NCBI GenBank assembly: GCA_008360975.2
Contig: CM039182.1
Location: forward strand, 60,306,016-60,370,015
DNA: 64,000 nucleotides
Origin: Lichenostomus cassidix
Taxonomy: Eukaryota > Chordata > Aves > Passeriformes > Meliphagidae
Reading direction: 5' to 3'
Under the pieces are notes generated by a model. It saw nothing but the letters and a program-made list of their open reading frames with translations. It made no database searches and was not told the origin of the DNA. The translations under genes and the position numbers were made by a program. Numbering within the stretch: the first letter of the stretch is position 1; each line of letters opens with the position of its first letter. Of this stretch, positions 1 to 12,060 are shown in pieces.

Positions 1-3000
1 ACTATAATTATCTATCAAACTATCTCAGGGTAGGCTAATGGGCTTTTAGTCTATGGGACCTGATTAGAACTACTCTGAACAAAGTCCCACAAACAGACAT
101 GTTGTGTACATGAATTCTTCAGTATCAGCTCTGCTGCTGTGCAGAGCTGCTATTGCCTTTTTAATGTAGATAAAGCCTTGCAGTAGTAGAGAATTCATGG
201 GATATCAGTAGATTATTTCACAGTTTTTAAATCAACTTTTATGTCACGTAGGTTTTGAGACAACTTGCAAATAACATAAAAGTGTGTATTGCTGTGCTCG
301 ATGTGCTGAAAATGTATGTTACATGGAAAGCAAGCAAGGAATTCTTGAAATACAGAACAATGTAGCTTTGATGACACACATGACTACATGTTTTGGTGTC
401 TCTTTTTCTAGCACACCTGTTTGGTCAACCAGAAGGATTCTACCTGTCTTATCACCTGTCTTGTCATTTGGATTTTATATTCTTTTCTCTCTTACTTATC
501 CCTTGCTTGGAAAATTTATCAGAAAAAAGACAGAAAAAAGCTGGAGGTTAAAGGTAATTAGGAATGCCCAAAATGTTTAGAGAGAAAGTTCATACACAGT
601 GCTAATGTCTTTCCTGAATAGCATTTCTGTAAATCTGGAACTCTCTTGGTCTTATTTACACAGGAAGCAATCTGAGCTGAGAGTGAAAATATATTTAAAT
701 CTGCACACCAAAGGCAAAGAAGAGGGTAAAAGGCAGATAATTATTTCTGAAAGTAAGGAATAATTCTGAAAAATGAAAGGAAGGATACTTCTGGACCCAG
801 CTCAGCTTACACTGAGGCAAAACTGAGTTCTGCTATTGATTTAATGAAAACAGGACCAAACACTGTGTGCCACTTGTCCATATGAAATAATTTGAATGGG
901 CTGAGGAGAAACACAATAGTAGAGACAGGGAATGAAAAACACCCACAACATTATACACCTTCAATTCACCAAGGAGAGCTTTTCTCATGAAGGGGTATAT
1001 TATTCCCTTATGTGTATGTGGCTTCCATTACCAGTAATGGGAGTTGATCACACACAGAGAGGAGAATGGACTCCTCCGTCTGACATCTCTCAGGCTGCCT
1101 GGTATAAAGTCAATAGACAATGCCAAGTTATTCTGATCGAGCTACTAATTGGAATCATGTTGTATATTGCTGAAGTTTGTTTATTTTTATGAGAGCATTA
1201 AAATTTCAGAAGAGCTGCATTTGGATCTCTCTTAGTGCACACACAAATACTACAGGCAGTCTCCTTGTTTTACATGACATGCAGGGGTACAGCATACATG
1301 CTGTCTCTTTTGTGCTTTGCTGTAGTGGTCTAGAGATGGCAGCATGTAAAATTATAGCCCCTGCTGTGTAATGTTTTTAATATGTACAAATGCACTGGCT
1401 GAATTAAAGGAGCTGCATTGCTAGTTCAGCCCAGCATCGACTTCTTTATATATTAATCACAATTAAATATATTTGAAAATATAAGTATGTTGCAACGCCT
1501 GATGGTCTGGACCTCCTGCCTCCTTCTTCCCCTCTTTCTTTCCTCTCTTCTTCTCCCCTACCCCCTAACATATAGATACCCAATGTTGCCGCAGTCCCTG
1601 CTTTCCAAAAGGAACCAGTGTGTCACATTGCTGAGCTTTTATGTCTAAAATCTCAACACTGCTTTAACAACTGAATGACCAACACCTTTAAGGGAATTGT
1701 CCATAGAAAACTGCAAGGGATTGGAATGGCCACAAAACAACACCTCTAGTAGAAAATGATGCATTGACAGTGAGGGACAGTTATCCTCAGCAGGCCAGTC
1801 AAACAGGATTGAATCCAGCCTGAAAGCACAACAGTGGTTTCTTCTTTTACTAAAGGACGGCTTTTTGTTATTTCACTGCAAATTTTGACAGGGAACCCAA
1901 AAACTAGGCAAGTCTCCCCAAGGTGAGTGTACCCTCTGCTTATCCTTGAAAGCACCGTGCTGTATTAGAAATGAGGGGTCTATTTCATGCCCAGCTGCAG
2001 CAGCAACATTAAATAAGTAAATTAATATGCACTTACACACCCTGGGTTTCAGGCTCTGCTGTTCACACTGTTCAAATGTTAAAGGCCATGATTGTGGGCA
2101 CTGATGAAGAATTTTGGCAAATATTTTTTTGGTCTTCCACAAGAGCTGCTTGTCTCTTTCCCAAGAATGCTAAGTCCATGTATGTGAAAAGAACAGGACT
2201 TTATCTTTTTTAATTAGCAGGCTAGAAGCACAACATGTGCATTTTTTCTGGTTTTGAAAATGTTGATTCCATGTTAGTTTGTCTGCTTGCTGTGCTTTCT
2301 TCTCTATTCCTGACAGGAGGAAACAGTATACCTATAAAAATTGAGTATATTTGTGTATTTTTGTGTTTTAGAAATAATTATTGATATATAATGCCTTACA
2401 GGTCTTATATGGTGAGGCTTCTTATGCTGCCAGGCTCATATCAATCCTCAAAAGGAATCACAGATGACTATAAAAGAGCTAGTGAGAGAGACGGAGAGTT
2501 TCCTTGATAAGGCAGACTTGAATTCACACTTTAACATTTTACTTACATCAGGATATTTTTTAATATTTCAGTAAAATCTTCTGGAATTGATAACATTCAA
2601 ATGAGGCAACACCATGCAACCACCAGTTGATGAAAGCTTATTTGAATGCATTTCTCTCATGAAGTAACCTACTGTCAGGGGAGCTTCTAATAATTTTTGC
2701 AATTCCCGACAGTATAAGTAAAATGCTGAAATTTGTCTTCTGCTCCATCATGCCATTAGCCACAACTGCTGTTAGTTTCTCTGTTTGTTTTCACTGAAGG
2801 TATGTTTTTTCACAGTGAAGGAAAGCTTGTGGGTGGGAAACCTTTCTCCTGTGTCTACCAGGTGCTTAACTTCTCCTTTTTAAGGGTTCATTTCACAGTG
2901 ATAGGCAAAGGCTCCATGTGTGCTTCATTAAGGAGTTTACCTTTCAACATTCATTTCATTAGGAAGGGTAATTCAAATCACGCCCTTCTGCAGAGTGAGA

Positions 3001-3475
3001 CATCTGAAGGGAGGGCTGGGGTGGCAGGGTGAGAACAGGACTTAAGATTTAGCGGTGCAGGGGCTAGACAAGAGAGCCAGTGGCAGGGGGAGAAATCACC
3101 CTGGACCTCCAGCATTCCTATTTCTAGTGGAGCATAGTAAGCTCCTATGCACCAGATACCATCTGCAAACGAAAAGACCCATTTTTCTAAAAGAAAAAAG
3201 AGAAGTCAGAAAAAACCTTCTTTAAAGCAGCTTGCTAAAATGCAAACTATTAAAATATGAAGTCTCACTTCCCTTGCCTGCTCCATGGCAGTCTCTTAGT
3301 TAGCAGAGATCACATTATCCAATCCTTTGCTAGAACACTATTCAAGTTTTAGCAATTCCCTGTCAAATGTTAAAGAGTTTGCCAAAGAATAATAGATGTT
3401 TTACATTTTATGCATTACTAGTTCCGAGACTAGGGCTATAAAAGTTTTCTATTAACATGTAAGAACTGAGAGAAG
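1..3475. other. Unique non-coding sequence
   Basis: No exon, repeat family or RNA gene is recognisable. The longest open frames are under 100 codons and resemble no protein I know. The only compositional feature is a pyrimidine-rich stretch at about 1504-1568 made of C and T runs, which lacks a following exon-like open frame and so is not read as a splice acceptor. Confidence 0.6.
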
Positions 3476-3506
3476 TTTTTTTTTTTGTTGTTGTGGTTTT
3501 TTTTTA
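3476..3506. repeat. T-rich low-complexity tract
   Basis: Two poly-T runs separated by a short TTG/TTGTGG segment. No transposon body is attached on either side, so this is read as simple low-complexity DNA and not the tail of a retroelement. Confidence 0.7.
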
Positions 3507-3789
3507 ACTTGATAAATATACATAACTCCTTTACAATGGGGCTCTTGTGTTGCTAATGGGGACCCTTAATGGAGAGTTATATTTCCAGGATTATATCTTT
3601 ATTCAGTTGCAAATTATTTTTGGGGGGAGTTTTAATACTCTGCTTCAGTCTATGAATAATAGTATCATTTGAATGCAGCGGACACCTGGTGCAGTAGAAG
3701 GACAGTGGGAGCTCTAGACTGACCTGGTATGACTGCCAACTTTGCATTTTCCCAGCCTTTCCTATCCGCTCCATTCAGCATCTAATTTC

Positions 3790-3863
3790 ATTCTCCCTCA
3801 GCAAAATGCTAGACACTTGTAACTTTATTCTCCCTCAGCAAAAACTTGCTCTCTTGTAAGAAG
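3790..3863. repeat. Degenerate 37-bp tandem duplication
   Basis: The 17-base word ATTCTCCCTCAGCAAAA occurs at 3790-3806 and again at 3827-3843. Both copies are followed by a similar segment ending in CTTGTAA. This gives two head-to-tail units of about 37 bases, a local slippage-type duplication. Confidence 0.75.
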
Positions 3864-4476
3864 GGAAAAAAAAAACGTGAAAAAAAAATTCATCTTATCA
3901 ATCTCTTCTTATACAGAGTCTAGTAATTTGAAGGTTGGGTAAAGTTTCAGGAAAAAACTTCCAATTAAATAGTGTAAAAAGATAAAATAACAGTGGCCTT
4001 GCTGCTGCCCAATAGCTTTCTTGAAGCGCTCTTTTGTTAATTTATTGTACATTAGCCACTGAGCCATGCAAAGAACATTACGTTTCAGAAAGAGCTATTC
4101 GTATGCGGCCTGCATCCTCTCCAAAGACAATCAGGCCTGTATTGCATTTTGCAAATTTATACCAGGATGTTGGTTTAGAGTGTTTCCCTGAAAAGTTTTT
4201 CAAGTAAGTGTCTGCTTTCATAGGCAAGAGTGATTGAGGCACACAAACAAACCTTTGTTTCAAAACTCACAGATGTATGGCTGGAGCAGAGCTTTGTTTT
4301 CCGCTTTAAGGAGTATTCTCAGATTTTTGTTTTGAGCACAACACAGGATTGTACAAAAAAATCAGCTTGAGGATGAATGTCTGGTATAATCTCAGGCTTT
4401 CCAGATTTTCCCAGGGTTAATTTTTCTGCTCTGAACTTTGTGGGGAGGGAGTTGTTGTTGGGGTTTTTGTTTTGTT

Positions 4477-4532
4477 TTTTTCTTTTCTTTTCTTTTCTTT
4501 TCTTTTCTTTTCTTTTCTTTTCTTTTCTTTTC
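4477..4532. repeat. (TTTTC)n microsatellite
   Basis: About 11 nearly perfect TTTTC units follow a T- and G-rich lead-in from about 4450. On the minus strand the tract reads as lysine/arginine-rich codons and gives an open frame of about 70 codons, but that is a by-product of the repeat. Confidence 0.95.
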
Positions 4533-7012
4533 AATTCAGGACTCCAACAAAAGAAGCTCTGGGTACTTTAGTCTTTAATGACTTTAGGAAACTTTATTTC
4601 AAAGCTATTTGGGAGTTTGTGGCCTTGTAACATACTTCTTGTGCCGAGCTCTGATCAAGTTCTTGTTCTTCTTTTACCCTTGTGTCATCATTTTTGAGCA
4701 TCCTTATGCAATGCTTCACATTTCTGAGGTGGGGAGGTAGCCACCTATGACCTGATCTACAAAAGAGGTGAACTTTCAGATACACGCTTTGATGGGTGGA
4801 GGTCTGTGTATGAACGCTGACCCACATGACCAAACCAATGCTAAATCCCTATATGTCCCTAGTTACAAAACCCTAGTAAAACACACCTGACAGGCTCAGG
4901 TTGGCTGCTAAGCAGTAAACTAGAAACAAAACTGACCCAGCTGCCAAAATACTATGGTGTTACTGATAACGAGCACAGCAGCAGAAGGAAATACGAGGTA
5001 CTACATATTAAACATCTGATTGGGATGGGGAGGACACACACTGGGCATAGGTAAAGTTGCTCTCTCCTAAGTTGTAGGCTAGATGCACAGGATGAAGTCC
5101 TGGCTGGAGTGAGGTTACTGGAATTTTGCCATTTGCTTTCACAGAGCCAGAATTTCACCTTCGCAAGCAATGTACTGTGGCTCCAGCCAGATTCACAAAA
5201 GCTATCAGGAAAGAAAGGTGGTCAGAAAGTCCCAGCTCTGTCCTCCGCTCCTATTACGTCTCTTGCTAGGAGAGCCAAAGCTCTTCTACTACCATTCAGC
5301 AAAATTGTAAGTTGCAGACAACTGCATTCCGTGCATTCCCAGTAGGTCTTTGAAGAAAGAAAGGAGGAAAAGGAGACGGCAAGTTACAGACCCTGGTCCA
5401 CAGCTTCCTCAAATATCTAAGCTAGAAGGAGTTCAGCTCTCTAGTAGTGCCCTTTAGGCTAGACCAGGGCTGGCAAAGACACATTGCTGTTGATTAGGGT
5501 TTTATTAGAAATTTGCTGTGCATATTTTATTTTGAGTTTGAAAATTTGCTTTACCACTGGACAACTTTTCACTGGGAAAATATCATTTTCTGTCAAGATA
5601 TCTGCTGTTTAGTGTGAAAACCAAGCACTTGAAAAGCAAAAGCTTTTGACCCTAGATCAAGACTTAAAATAAGAAAAATGGTTGGTTTGGGAATCTCACT
5701 GTGTGTTACCAGTTTAATGGTAATTTGAATACCTTCTGCCTTCAGTATCTTCTAATAAATTAATTTCCCAGGCAAATAGTGGCGTAAGCTTTATGCAAGA
5801 GAGAAAGACCCTGGTGCAGTGTGGGCTGATCTTCCAGCTGGTAGCAAAGGACATGAGAACCTCAACTACCCTTTCCAAAACTACCTTTTTCAAGGTTGTG
5901 AGAAGAGAATCATAAATGCAAGTCTTTTAAAACAAAGCCTTCTTTGTTTTTTTCTACACACAGGAAAAAAATCTAATTAGACCCCTACCTTTTTACCTTT
6001 TCTGGGGGACAATTATTGAAAAAAATGGGTATATAAGGAACATTAACATGTCATATTTATGCCATCAATAGGCTTAGTTGCTTTCTTACCTTTGAAGTCT
6101 GTGGTGTGTAAATCATTGCAAAACTGGCATGATTTTGCTAGTGCAGGCCCTTATTTACTTATAGAGGAATCCTGTCCTCTCCATGGTATGAGGCAATTAC
6201 AGACATGGCAGAACCTGTGATGTTTCTCCACGTAAGAAAAAGACCAGCTGACAAATTCTTACAGGGCATCTCTACCCTCTCTCCTGTAATCTGTAGAACC
6301 AACACCTACAATACCTACAGGTATTGCTCCATTTCAGCTGATCATCTATTGGCATTTCTCCACAGCTGCTCTTCAGCAACTTGGTGCAGTCTGCAATCTC
6401 CAGTCCCAGATATTGGGATTCTGACCTCCCCAAGTGGGCTAAATTGTATGCCATTTTTACAAACTCAGACAGAGGAGATGTCACAAGTAGTGGCATATTT
6501 AGCCATTTTCGTCTGGTTGTATACAACACTCTAAAAGGACATCCTAAAACGTAGAAATGCAGAAGTTCCTAGAAAAGTAACATCATAATTGATGTCTTCT
6601 CTGCTGCATTTCAGCCTACACTTCTATGAGTCTGGAGTAAATTTTTTTTTCTCTTTTTTGGCATTAATGTAACACCTTCTGTGACCAAAATAGGAATAGC
6701 CTTCTCCTTCAGAGGCTTTTCATAAAAGTAGATTGGCTGATTGCTAAAAATGTCTGGAGGAAATTATGGTTAAATAAGGCTTTTCACCATCATACCTGCA
6801 CTCTTCTGAGAGAGACCAGGAATGCTTTGGAGTTACAACAGAAGGCAAACTATCACTGCACATTGATGAGGTAACTGCTGGAAATCCTCTTCAAGTATCT
6901 GAAAAACATATGAAGCATTTCTTGAGAAAATTCAGTCAAACCTAAGGAGTCAAAATCAGCAATGTTTCACAGTGTTGAACCAGACAAAGCAGCCTGGTCT
7001 GCATTGGTGCTG
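4533..7012. other. Unique non-coding sequence
   Basis: Nothing recognisable apart from short T and A runs. Overlapping open frames occur on both strands around 6.2-6.53 kb (109 and 85 codons), but neither shows a protein-like domain or flanking splice signals. Confidence 0.55.
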
Positions 7013-7058
7013 TTTTTAAGAATTTCACACTTTTTTTTTTTTTTTTAAGAATTTCACA
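7013..7058. repeat. Poly-T tract between 17-bp direct repeats
   Basis: TTTTTAAGAATTTCACA is present at 7013-7029 and, identically, at 7042-7058, separated by a C and a run of T. This could be a slippage duplication, or a target-site duplication around a retrotransposed insertion reduced to its poly-A tail (minus strand). The insert is too short to choose between them. Confidence 0.8.
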
Positions 7059-8343
7059 TTTGCTAGCACCACTTTAGTCCCATCAGTTAACGTTCTACCT
7101 TTAGTGTTTGCAAAAATGGGAGGTTTTCTTTAGCTCTTTCTTGAAATTGTCATCATTTCCCTTCCTAAAATAACTTATGGATCAGACAGAGCAAGTAGGA
7201 TAAAAGAAATTGAAAAAAAAGACAGAAGAAAGACTATCCAATAAATCCTTTAAAATTCCCACTAGAAGTGATCTGGGAGGGCAGCTTGAAACTTTATCAC
7301 GTTTTTTTCAACCAAACTGTGATTTTCAGAAAGTCAAATTCTTTTATCACATGGCCTCAGAGCAGGACTGTTGCCATTGTAGTGTAACCAATATATTTCT
7401 GTAGTGCTCTGCATCACATGCCTCTTCTGCACAGCTCTGTGTTCATTTCTCTGCTCTTCCATGTACTGTTCAGCAGAAATTTCTGATTTAGTGCTCTGAG
7501 CCTTTATGCAGGTGCAAGAACCAGAAAATTTTGATAGACTACATACAGACATGTCCCACACACCCAGTACCAGTAATAATGTCAGCGTGCTGCATATGCA
7601 TGGAGTTTTTCAAAACTATTACTATTATCTCATATCAAGTTTCATCTATCATAATATTATCATGCAAGTGGATTTTTTCAAAAATGTACAGCTACAAAAA
7701 CAAAGATTTGAATAACTTTCATATGGGGATGCACAGGGAAGTGCCTTCCTTTCCCAAAGGAGTCTTAGAGCAAGTACTGCAAAATTCATTAACAGAAGTC
7801 AGAATACCCATGTTTATTCAGTACTATGGTGCATACAACAAGCCCGGTTACCCAGCAATGCTGTCTTTTTGGAAAGTGGAATGAACTCATGGGTCAGAAT
7901 TTTTCTTGTCCATTCAGTTGTCAAATCTGACTTTACTCATGAGGTAGTTAAAATTTAAGAAGATATAAGGGAGACAGAAACAGAAGAGGCAAAAAAAAAA
8001 AAACAGTGGAAGAATATTTCATTTAAGGAAATGTGAGTGTTGACAGTGTTATGGCCTGGGTAGAGCTGTGCTCTCACAATCACAGCTTTAGAAACCCTTT
8101 CCTGCCCACTGCATGTTGTTTTCAAGGGGATGAGTGGCAATGTAAACAACTGTCTGTTTTTCTTTCCCTGTTGCACAGCAGCAAATCTGTGACTAAATAT
8201 TGTTGAATCCATGCAGTTGGAGTAGTGTAAATGATACTTTTGCTGCACCGTTAGTTTACCTATTTTGGGTATGCTTATAGGTTGAAGAATATAGATATCC
8301 TATAATCTTTATGTATTATCTCTACAAAGACGAAAAAAACCAA
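7059..8343. other. Unique non-coding sequence
   Basis: AT-rich sequence with a poly-A run at about 7990-8003. The 117-codon open frame at 7531-7884 overlaps a 69-codon frame in another phase and has no recognisable domain, so it is treated as a chance ORF. Confidence 0.55.
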
Positions 8344-8378
8344 CACACAAACAAACAAACAAACAAACAAAAAAAAAC
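8344..8378. repeat. (CAAA)n / poly-A microsatellite
   Basis: Six or so ACAA/CAAA units run into a homopolymeric A stretch just before GCGAGG. No SINE or LINE body precedes it, so it is a simple repeat. Confidence 0.9.
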
Positions 8379-10823
8379 AGCGAGGTGATAAAGGGCTATC
8401 TTTGTTTTTCACAAGAAGGATAAAAGCCGGAGGAAAAACAGAACTGTTGCATCCTGACATGGGATGACATTGAGAGAGAAACAAAGCAAGCTTTTGAACC
8501 TAAGGCCACCGTAGCATACCAGGTAGCCGTATTAGCGTGGCATTACAGTCAGGGAAGTATGCCCTGAAGAAATAACATGGCAGAGCTGACCTCAGGATTA
8601 AGATAATATTTCTGCACTGTGTTAGTTTCTGTATATATTCTAATGAAAAGAGTATCCCTAATGAAATAAAATGGGCATTTGGAAGACAAAGGAATCAGGG
8701 GGAAGAAACCTGTGTAGGTTTCTTCTTATTCAGGGGTTAAAAATTTGTTCATCCACTAAAATAATTAGCACAGTGCTTGAAAAATAAAATCAAAGTAGGT
8801 AGATGCATCACTGATTTTTTTTATCTTGTCCCCTTATTTTTTTTTTTAATCTTCTTCCAAATGGCTGATATCTCTTTTGTTAGAATATGGCACAATTTTT
8901 TATGTTTTACTGGTTTTCTCTCCCTTTAGGTGAGGGGCAAAAAAAAGACATTGCTAATCTGTGGTGGATCAGACACATTCACATATATTCTGTCCTTTCA
9001 CCCACCGTGAATGTCCATGCTGGGTCATAGCACTGTCTGGGAAGAAATAGATACACCAGGAGAGGAAGAACAAGTATTTTAAGAAGTAATATTTGAGTTT
9101 TTCCATCTCCCGCCTTGATTTGCATTACTGCATATCTTCTTCTAAGCTCAGAGAACACTGTACTTGCATGAAGATTATAATTCATATTCCTTGTTTATTT
9201 GGAAACATCATTACTCTTTGCAAAAACAAACCCAGAGCATTATCCCAAAGAAACATCAAGGTCCTGGTACAGCTAGAGAAAAGGCACAACTTTCATAAAC
9301 CTCTGCTTCACCCCCCAGCCAGCTGTGCAGTCTTTCAGGTATTTGTTTGGTGTCGCTATAGATGGAAAAGAAAAAAAACCACAGGGAAACACAACCTCAA
9401 TGTGAAGAGCATGGCATAAAAGGAGTAACTCTGAAGTTGCCACGCCCTTAGTGGCTCAATTCCTGTTTTGTGGTCGTTCTGTTTAGCTCTGTGCCATGTG
9501 AGCTAAGAGACACAGGTTAATCATGCTGTGTACAGGAAAGAGTGAAGTCCTTAAACTTCTGGGTTTTTTGTTACCCAAAAAAAGATTTTGCACATTCCTA
9601 TGCCTCACTAATGGCTTGGGAACTGTGTTTCATACTGTGTATGTTCCTTAACTGTTGTCTAACAGAAGCGACAAGCTGTGCTTTACATGTACTGTAGTGT
9701 TAACCTTTGGGGATTCAATAATGATGAAGCATTAATTCAATCTCTATCTTATTTTGGTCCAAATTAATGAAGGGCCAAGCGTCTTTGACACCTATATGAC
9801 TTCAGATGGGCAGGAGGGTCCTCATTGCAGAGCACCAGGACTATGTTACCTTTCTTCTCCTCATTTTGAATGCAAAAGTAGTAAATAAATAAGTGCTACA
9901 CTGACTTAAGATTTATCTCCTTGGTTCTGCTGTTCTAGAAACTTTTAAGTAAGTGACATTTATGGATAGTCTTTCTGCAGCTAATAGGGGCTCAACAGTA
10001 CAATTTTCAACAACTCCATTTGAAATACATCTCAGCTTGTAGCACAAAAGTTTACTGGAGCAGGCAGGTTCTTCATACCCAACTTACCAACTGCATATTC
10101 TAGCACTTCATGCATTCATCCACTATTCATCCACAGTAGGATTCCTCTGCAAGACTTGGAGTTTGGATACCATAGGCTGCCACAGTTTTTCAAATGAAAC
10201 AATTACAGAAAGGGTAACGAAGAGAAACATTAAAATGAAAATGTGTTCCTGACTTTATCCCTCTGAAAATATAATGACCTGAAGTACTCAGCAGCTAAAG
10301 AGAAATCTACATGTTAAAGTCACTATAATTTTTTCCTTTTCACCAGCAGAAAAGAACAGGCAGATAAGAAATAAAAACCAAGATGTCTGTATTAGGGTTG
10401 AATGAGGAAATATCTTCCCTCAAATAACTTCATGCAAGACATTTGCTGAATATTTTCATAGGAAATTTTTTTAATTAAATACATCTTTGATTCAGTTCTT
10501 AATCTTCTACAAAGACATTTATAGCGCATTCAGGAAGATAATTACTTAACCTACCCAAAAATTAGTCTTTGATGAAACGTCCATATTTTCTGAGATGAAA
10601 ACAGACCACTGTAAAAAAATCAACCAGTTCTAATAAAGGTAAATGTAAGAAACACTTTGAGAGGGGGAAAAGGAGAATGTTCTATTGTATCTAATCAGAT
10701 GCCAGTTCATTAGTTATATGTATGCATGTTAAGCATGTATAAAATGGTCAGGACTTCTTCCCACCCTGGTGTTCCCCATCTGCAGGTTTCCACCATGGTT
10801 AGCAGGCTTTTTCCTGCTGCAGC
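8379..10823. other. Unique non-coding sequence with T-rich patch
   Basis: No gene or repeat family is recognised. Two long T runs lie at 8813-8849. A 108-codon plus-strand frame at 9093-9419 has no domain and no neighbouring exon signals. Confidence 0.55.
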
Positions 10824-10976
10824 ATGTCCTTGCAGTCATTGGCAGAGAAGTGCTGCTTGTTTAGTGAATTGGAGGAACACCTAGTCCAAGAAGAGTGCCA
10901 GAAGCTCAAGCTGTACCTGTACCTGCTGAACAGCTGGAAAGAGTACTGCATGAGGAGAATGGAAGAACTGGATTAA
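10824..10976 (+). other. Candidate 50-codon small ORF of unknown origin
   Basis: An uninterrupted ATG-to-TAA frame of 50 codons. An in-frame stop lies 8 codons upstream (TAG at 10800-10802), so the frame cannot extend far 5'. The peptide is rich in Leu, Glu, Lys, Tyr and Cys. From about residue 12 to its end it has regular leucine spacing with alternating acidic and basic residues, including the stretch ELEEHLVQEECQKLKLYLYL, as expected of an amphipathic helix or coiled coil. A pyrimidine-rich run ending in CTGCTGCAG at 10807-10821 precedes the ATG and resembles a 3' splice acceptor. A decayed Harbinger-type transposase starts about 620 bases downstream. Harbinger elements carry a second, Myb-like ORF, so this may be its C-terminal relic; a lone exon or a chance ORF are alternatives. 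I recognise no family. Confidence 0.3.
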
Positions 10977-11598
10977 TATATGTGCTCATAAAAATGTAAA
11001 GGTAAGGATAGCTGAACAGTTCTGATAAATCAGAACCATTGTGCCTAAATCAGAGCAGATGCTTCCATTTGGAATAAGCACATTTAAGTCTGTTATATAA
11101 GTAGCCACTTCATTTGAGTGAGAAAAATTGATTATTGTGGTTCAGTGAGAGGATGCCAGAACACAAATCAAACACAGCAGCAGATAGCTGGAGCCATAGC
11201 TAGCAAAATGGAGAAAAAGAGAAGGCAATTGCAGAATAAAAGTGGTATGCTCATGAGCATAGTTGTCTCTTCTAAAGTGGCCTTCATAAGACCCTGCAAG
11301 TGGCACTGCTGGATACACCCGAAAACTCGGTAGTAAATTAAAACGCAATTAAGTGTGTGTTAACTTGCGGAGCACATCATGTGGGTCTTTATATATCTCA
11401 ATGTTCATGTTCTGTACTGTTATGCTGAGCAACTGTTTTGTTCTGTCAGTTGTGCTCTCCAGACATTTAGCTGTAACCTAGCAGGATTGAGGAGGAAATA
11501 ACATTCCAATTTTCACACCAGCAACAGCTGATTTGGTTAGGCAGTACACTGAATATAGTAATTTGCCATGTAGCCAACAACAGTGATAGCACATCAAA
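10977..11598. other. Possible decayed 5' part of a Harbinger element
   Basis: By position this stretch should hold the N-terminal helix-turn-helix half of the transposase found just downstream, but I could not align it to that domain in any frame. The 71-codon frame at 11118-11333 shows no motif. Terminal inverted repeats and the TA/TWA target duplication usual for Harbinger were not located. Confidence 0.3.
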
Positions 11599-12060
11599 AA
11601 GAGATTCTGTGACATAGCAGGGATCCCTAATGTGCTAGGAATGATGGATGGGCTGTTCATGCACCTCACAGAATGATGCTGCTTTTCAAAATGGAAAGCG
11701 GCGTGTGTGACCATCAATATCTTACATTGAATTATTGGCTTCTGTCATGATGCCTGTATTTTAGCCAACTCATGTGGTGGAAAATTATTTTATTCTAGTG
11801 ACATTTCTGATAAAAGAGGCATCAATAAATATTTTCCCTGAGAAATGTGTTCTAGGTGTTTACAGGTAATAGCAGCAGTCCTTTGAAGAGCCATCCGTGA
11901 CTCATGATAAGTAAAATAAAACCGTTATTGAGCAAAGATTGAAGCATGAATATGTTTGTGTTTAGTGGGTCTCCTTTTTAATATGAACATTCTCTATTCC
12001 CAGCATCTAGATGGATGGCTGTTGTACCAGGGTGGTTTGCTGCCTGACTCAATGTTAGTG
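11599..12060 (+). pseudogene. Decayed Harbinger-type (HARBI1-like) transposase fragment
   Basis: The plus-strand phase starting at 11599 reads KRFCDIAGIPNVLGMMDG, then hydrophobic residues, up to a stop at 11674-11676. This matches the Harbinger/PIF block FYxIAGxPNVxGxIDxTH, which holds the first catalytic Asp of the DDE nuclease. After that stop the same phase gives VTINILH, another stop, then CHDACILANS, matching the family's HSINVQ and HDSxILRNS blocks. At 12007-12042, again in phase, LDGWLLYQGGLLPD resembles the GWLLGDSGYPL block with the second catalytic Asp lost. The His expected next to the first Asp is also missing. At least two in-frame stops and a spacing about 170 bases too long between the last two blocks show it is dead. 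HARBI1-like proteins are domesticated nucleases; this copy is a fossil, not the host gene. A chance match is possible, but three or four blocks in the right order and phase make it unlikely. Confidence 0.6.
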
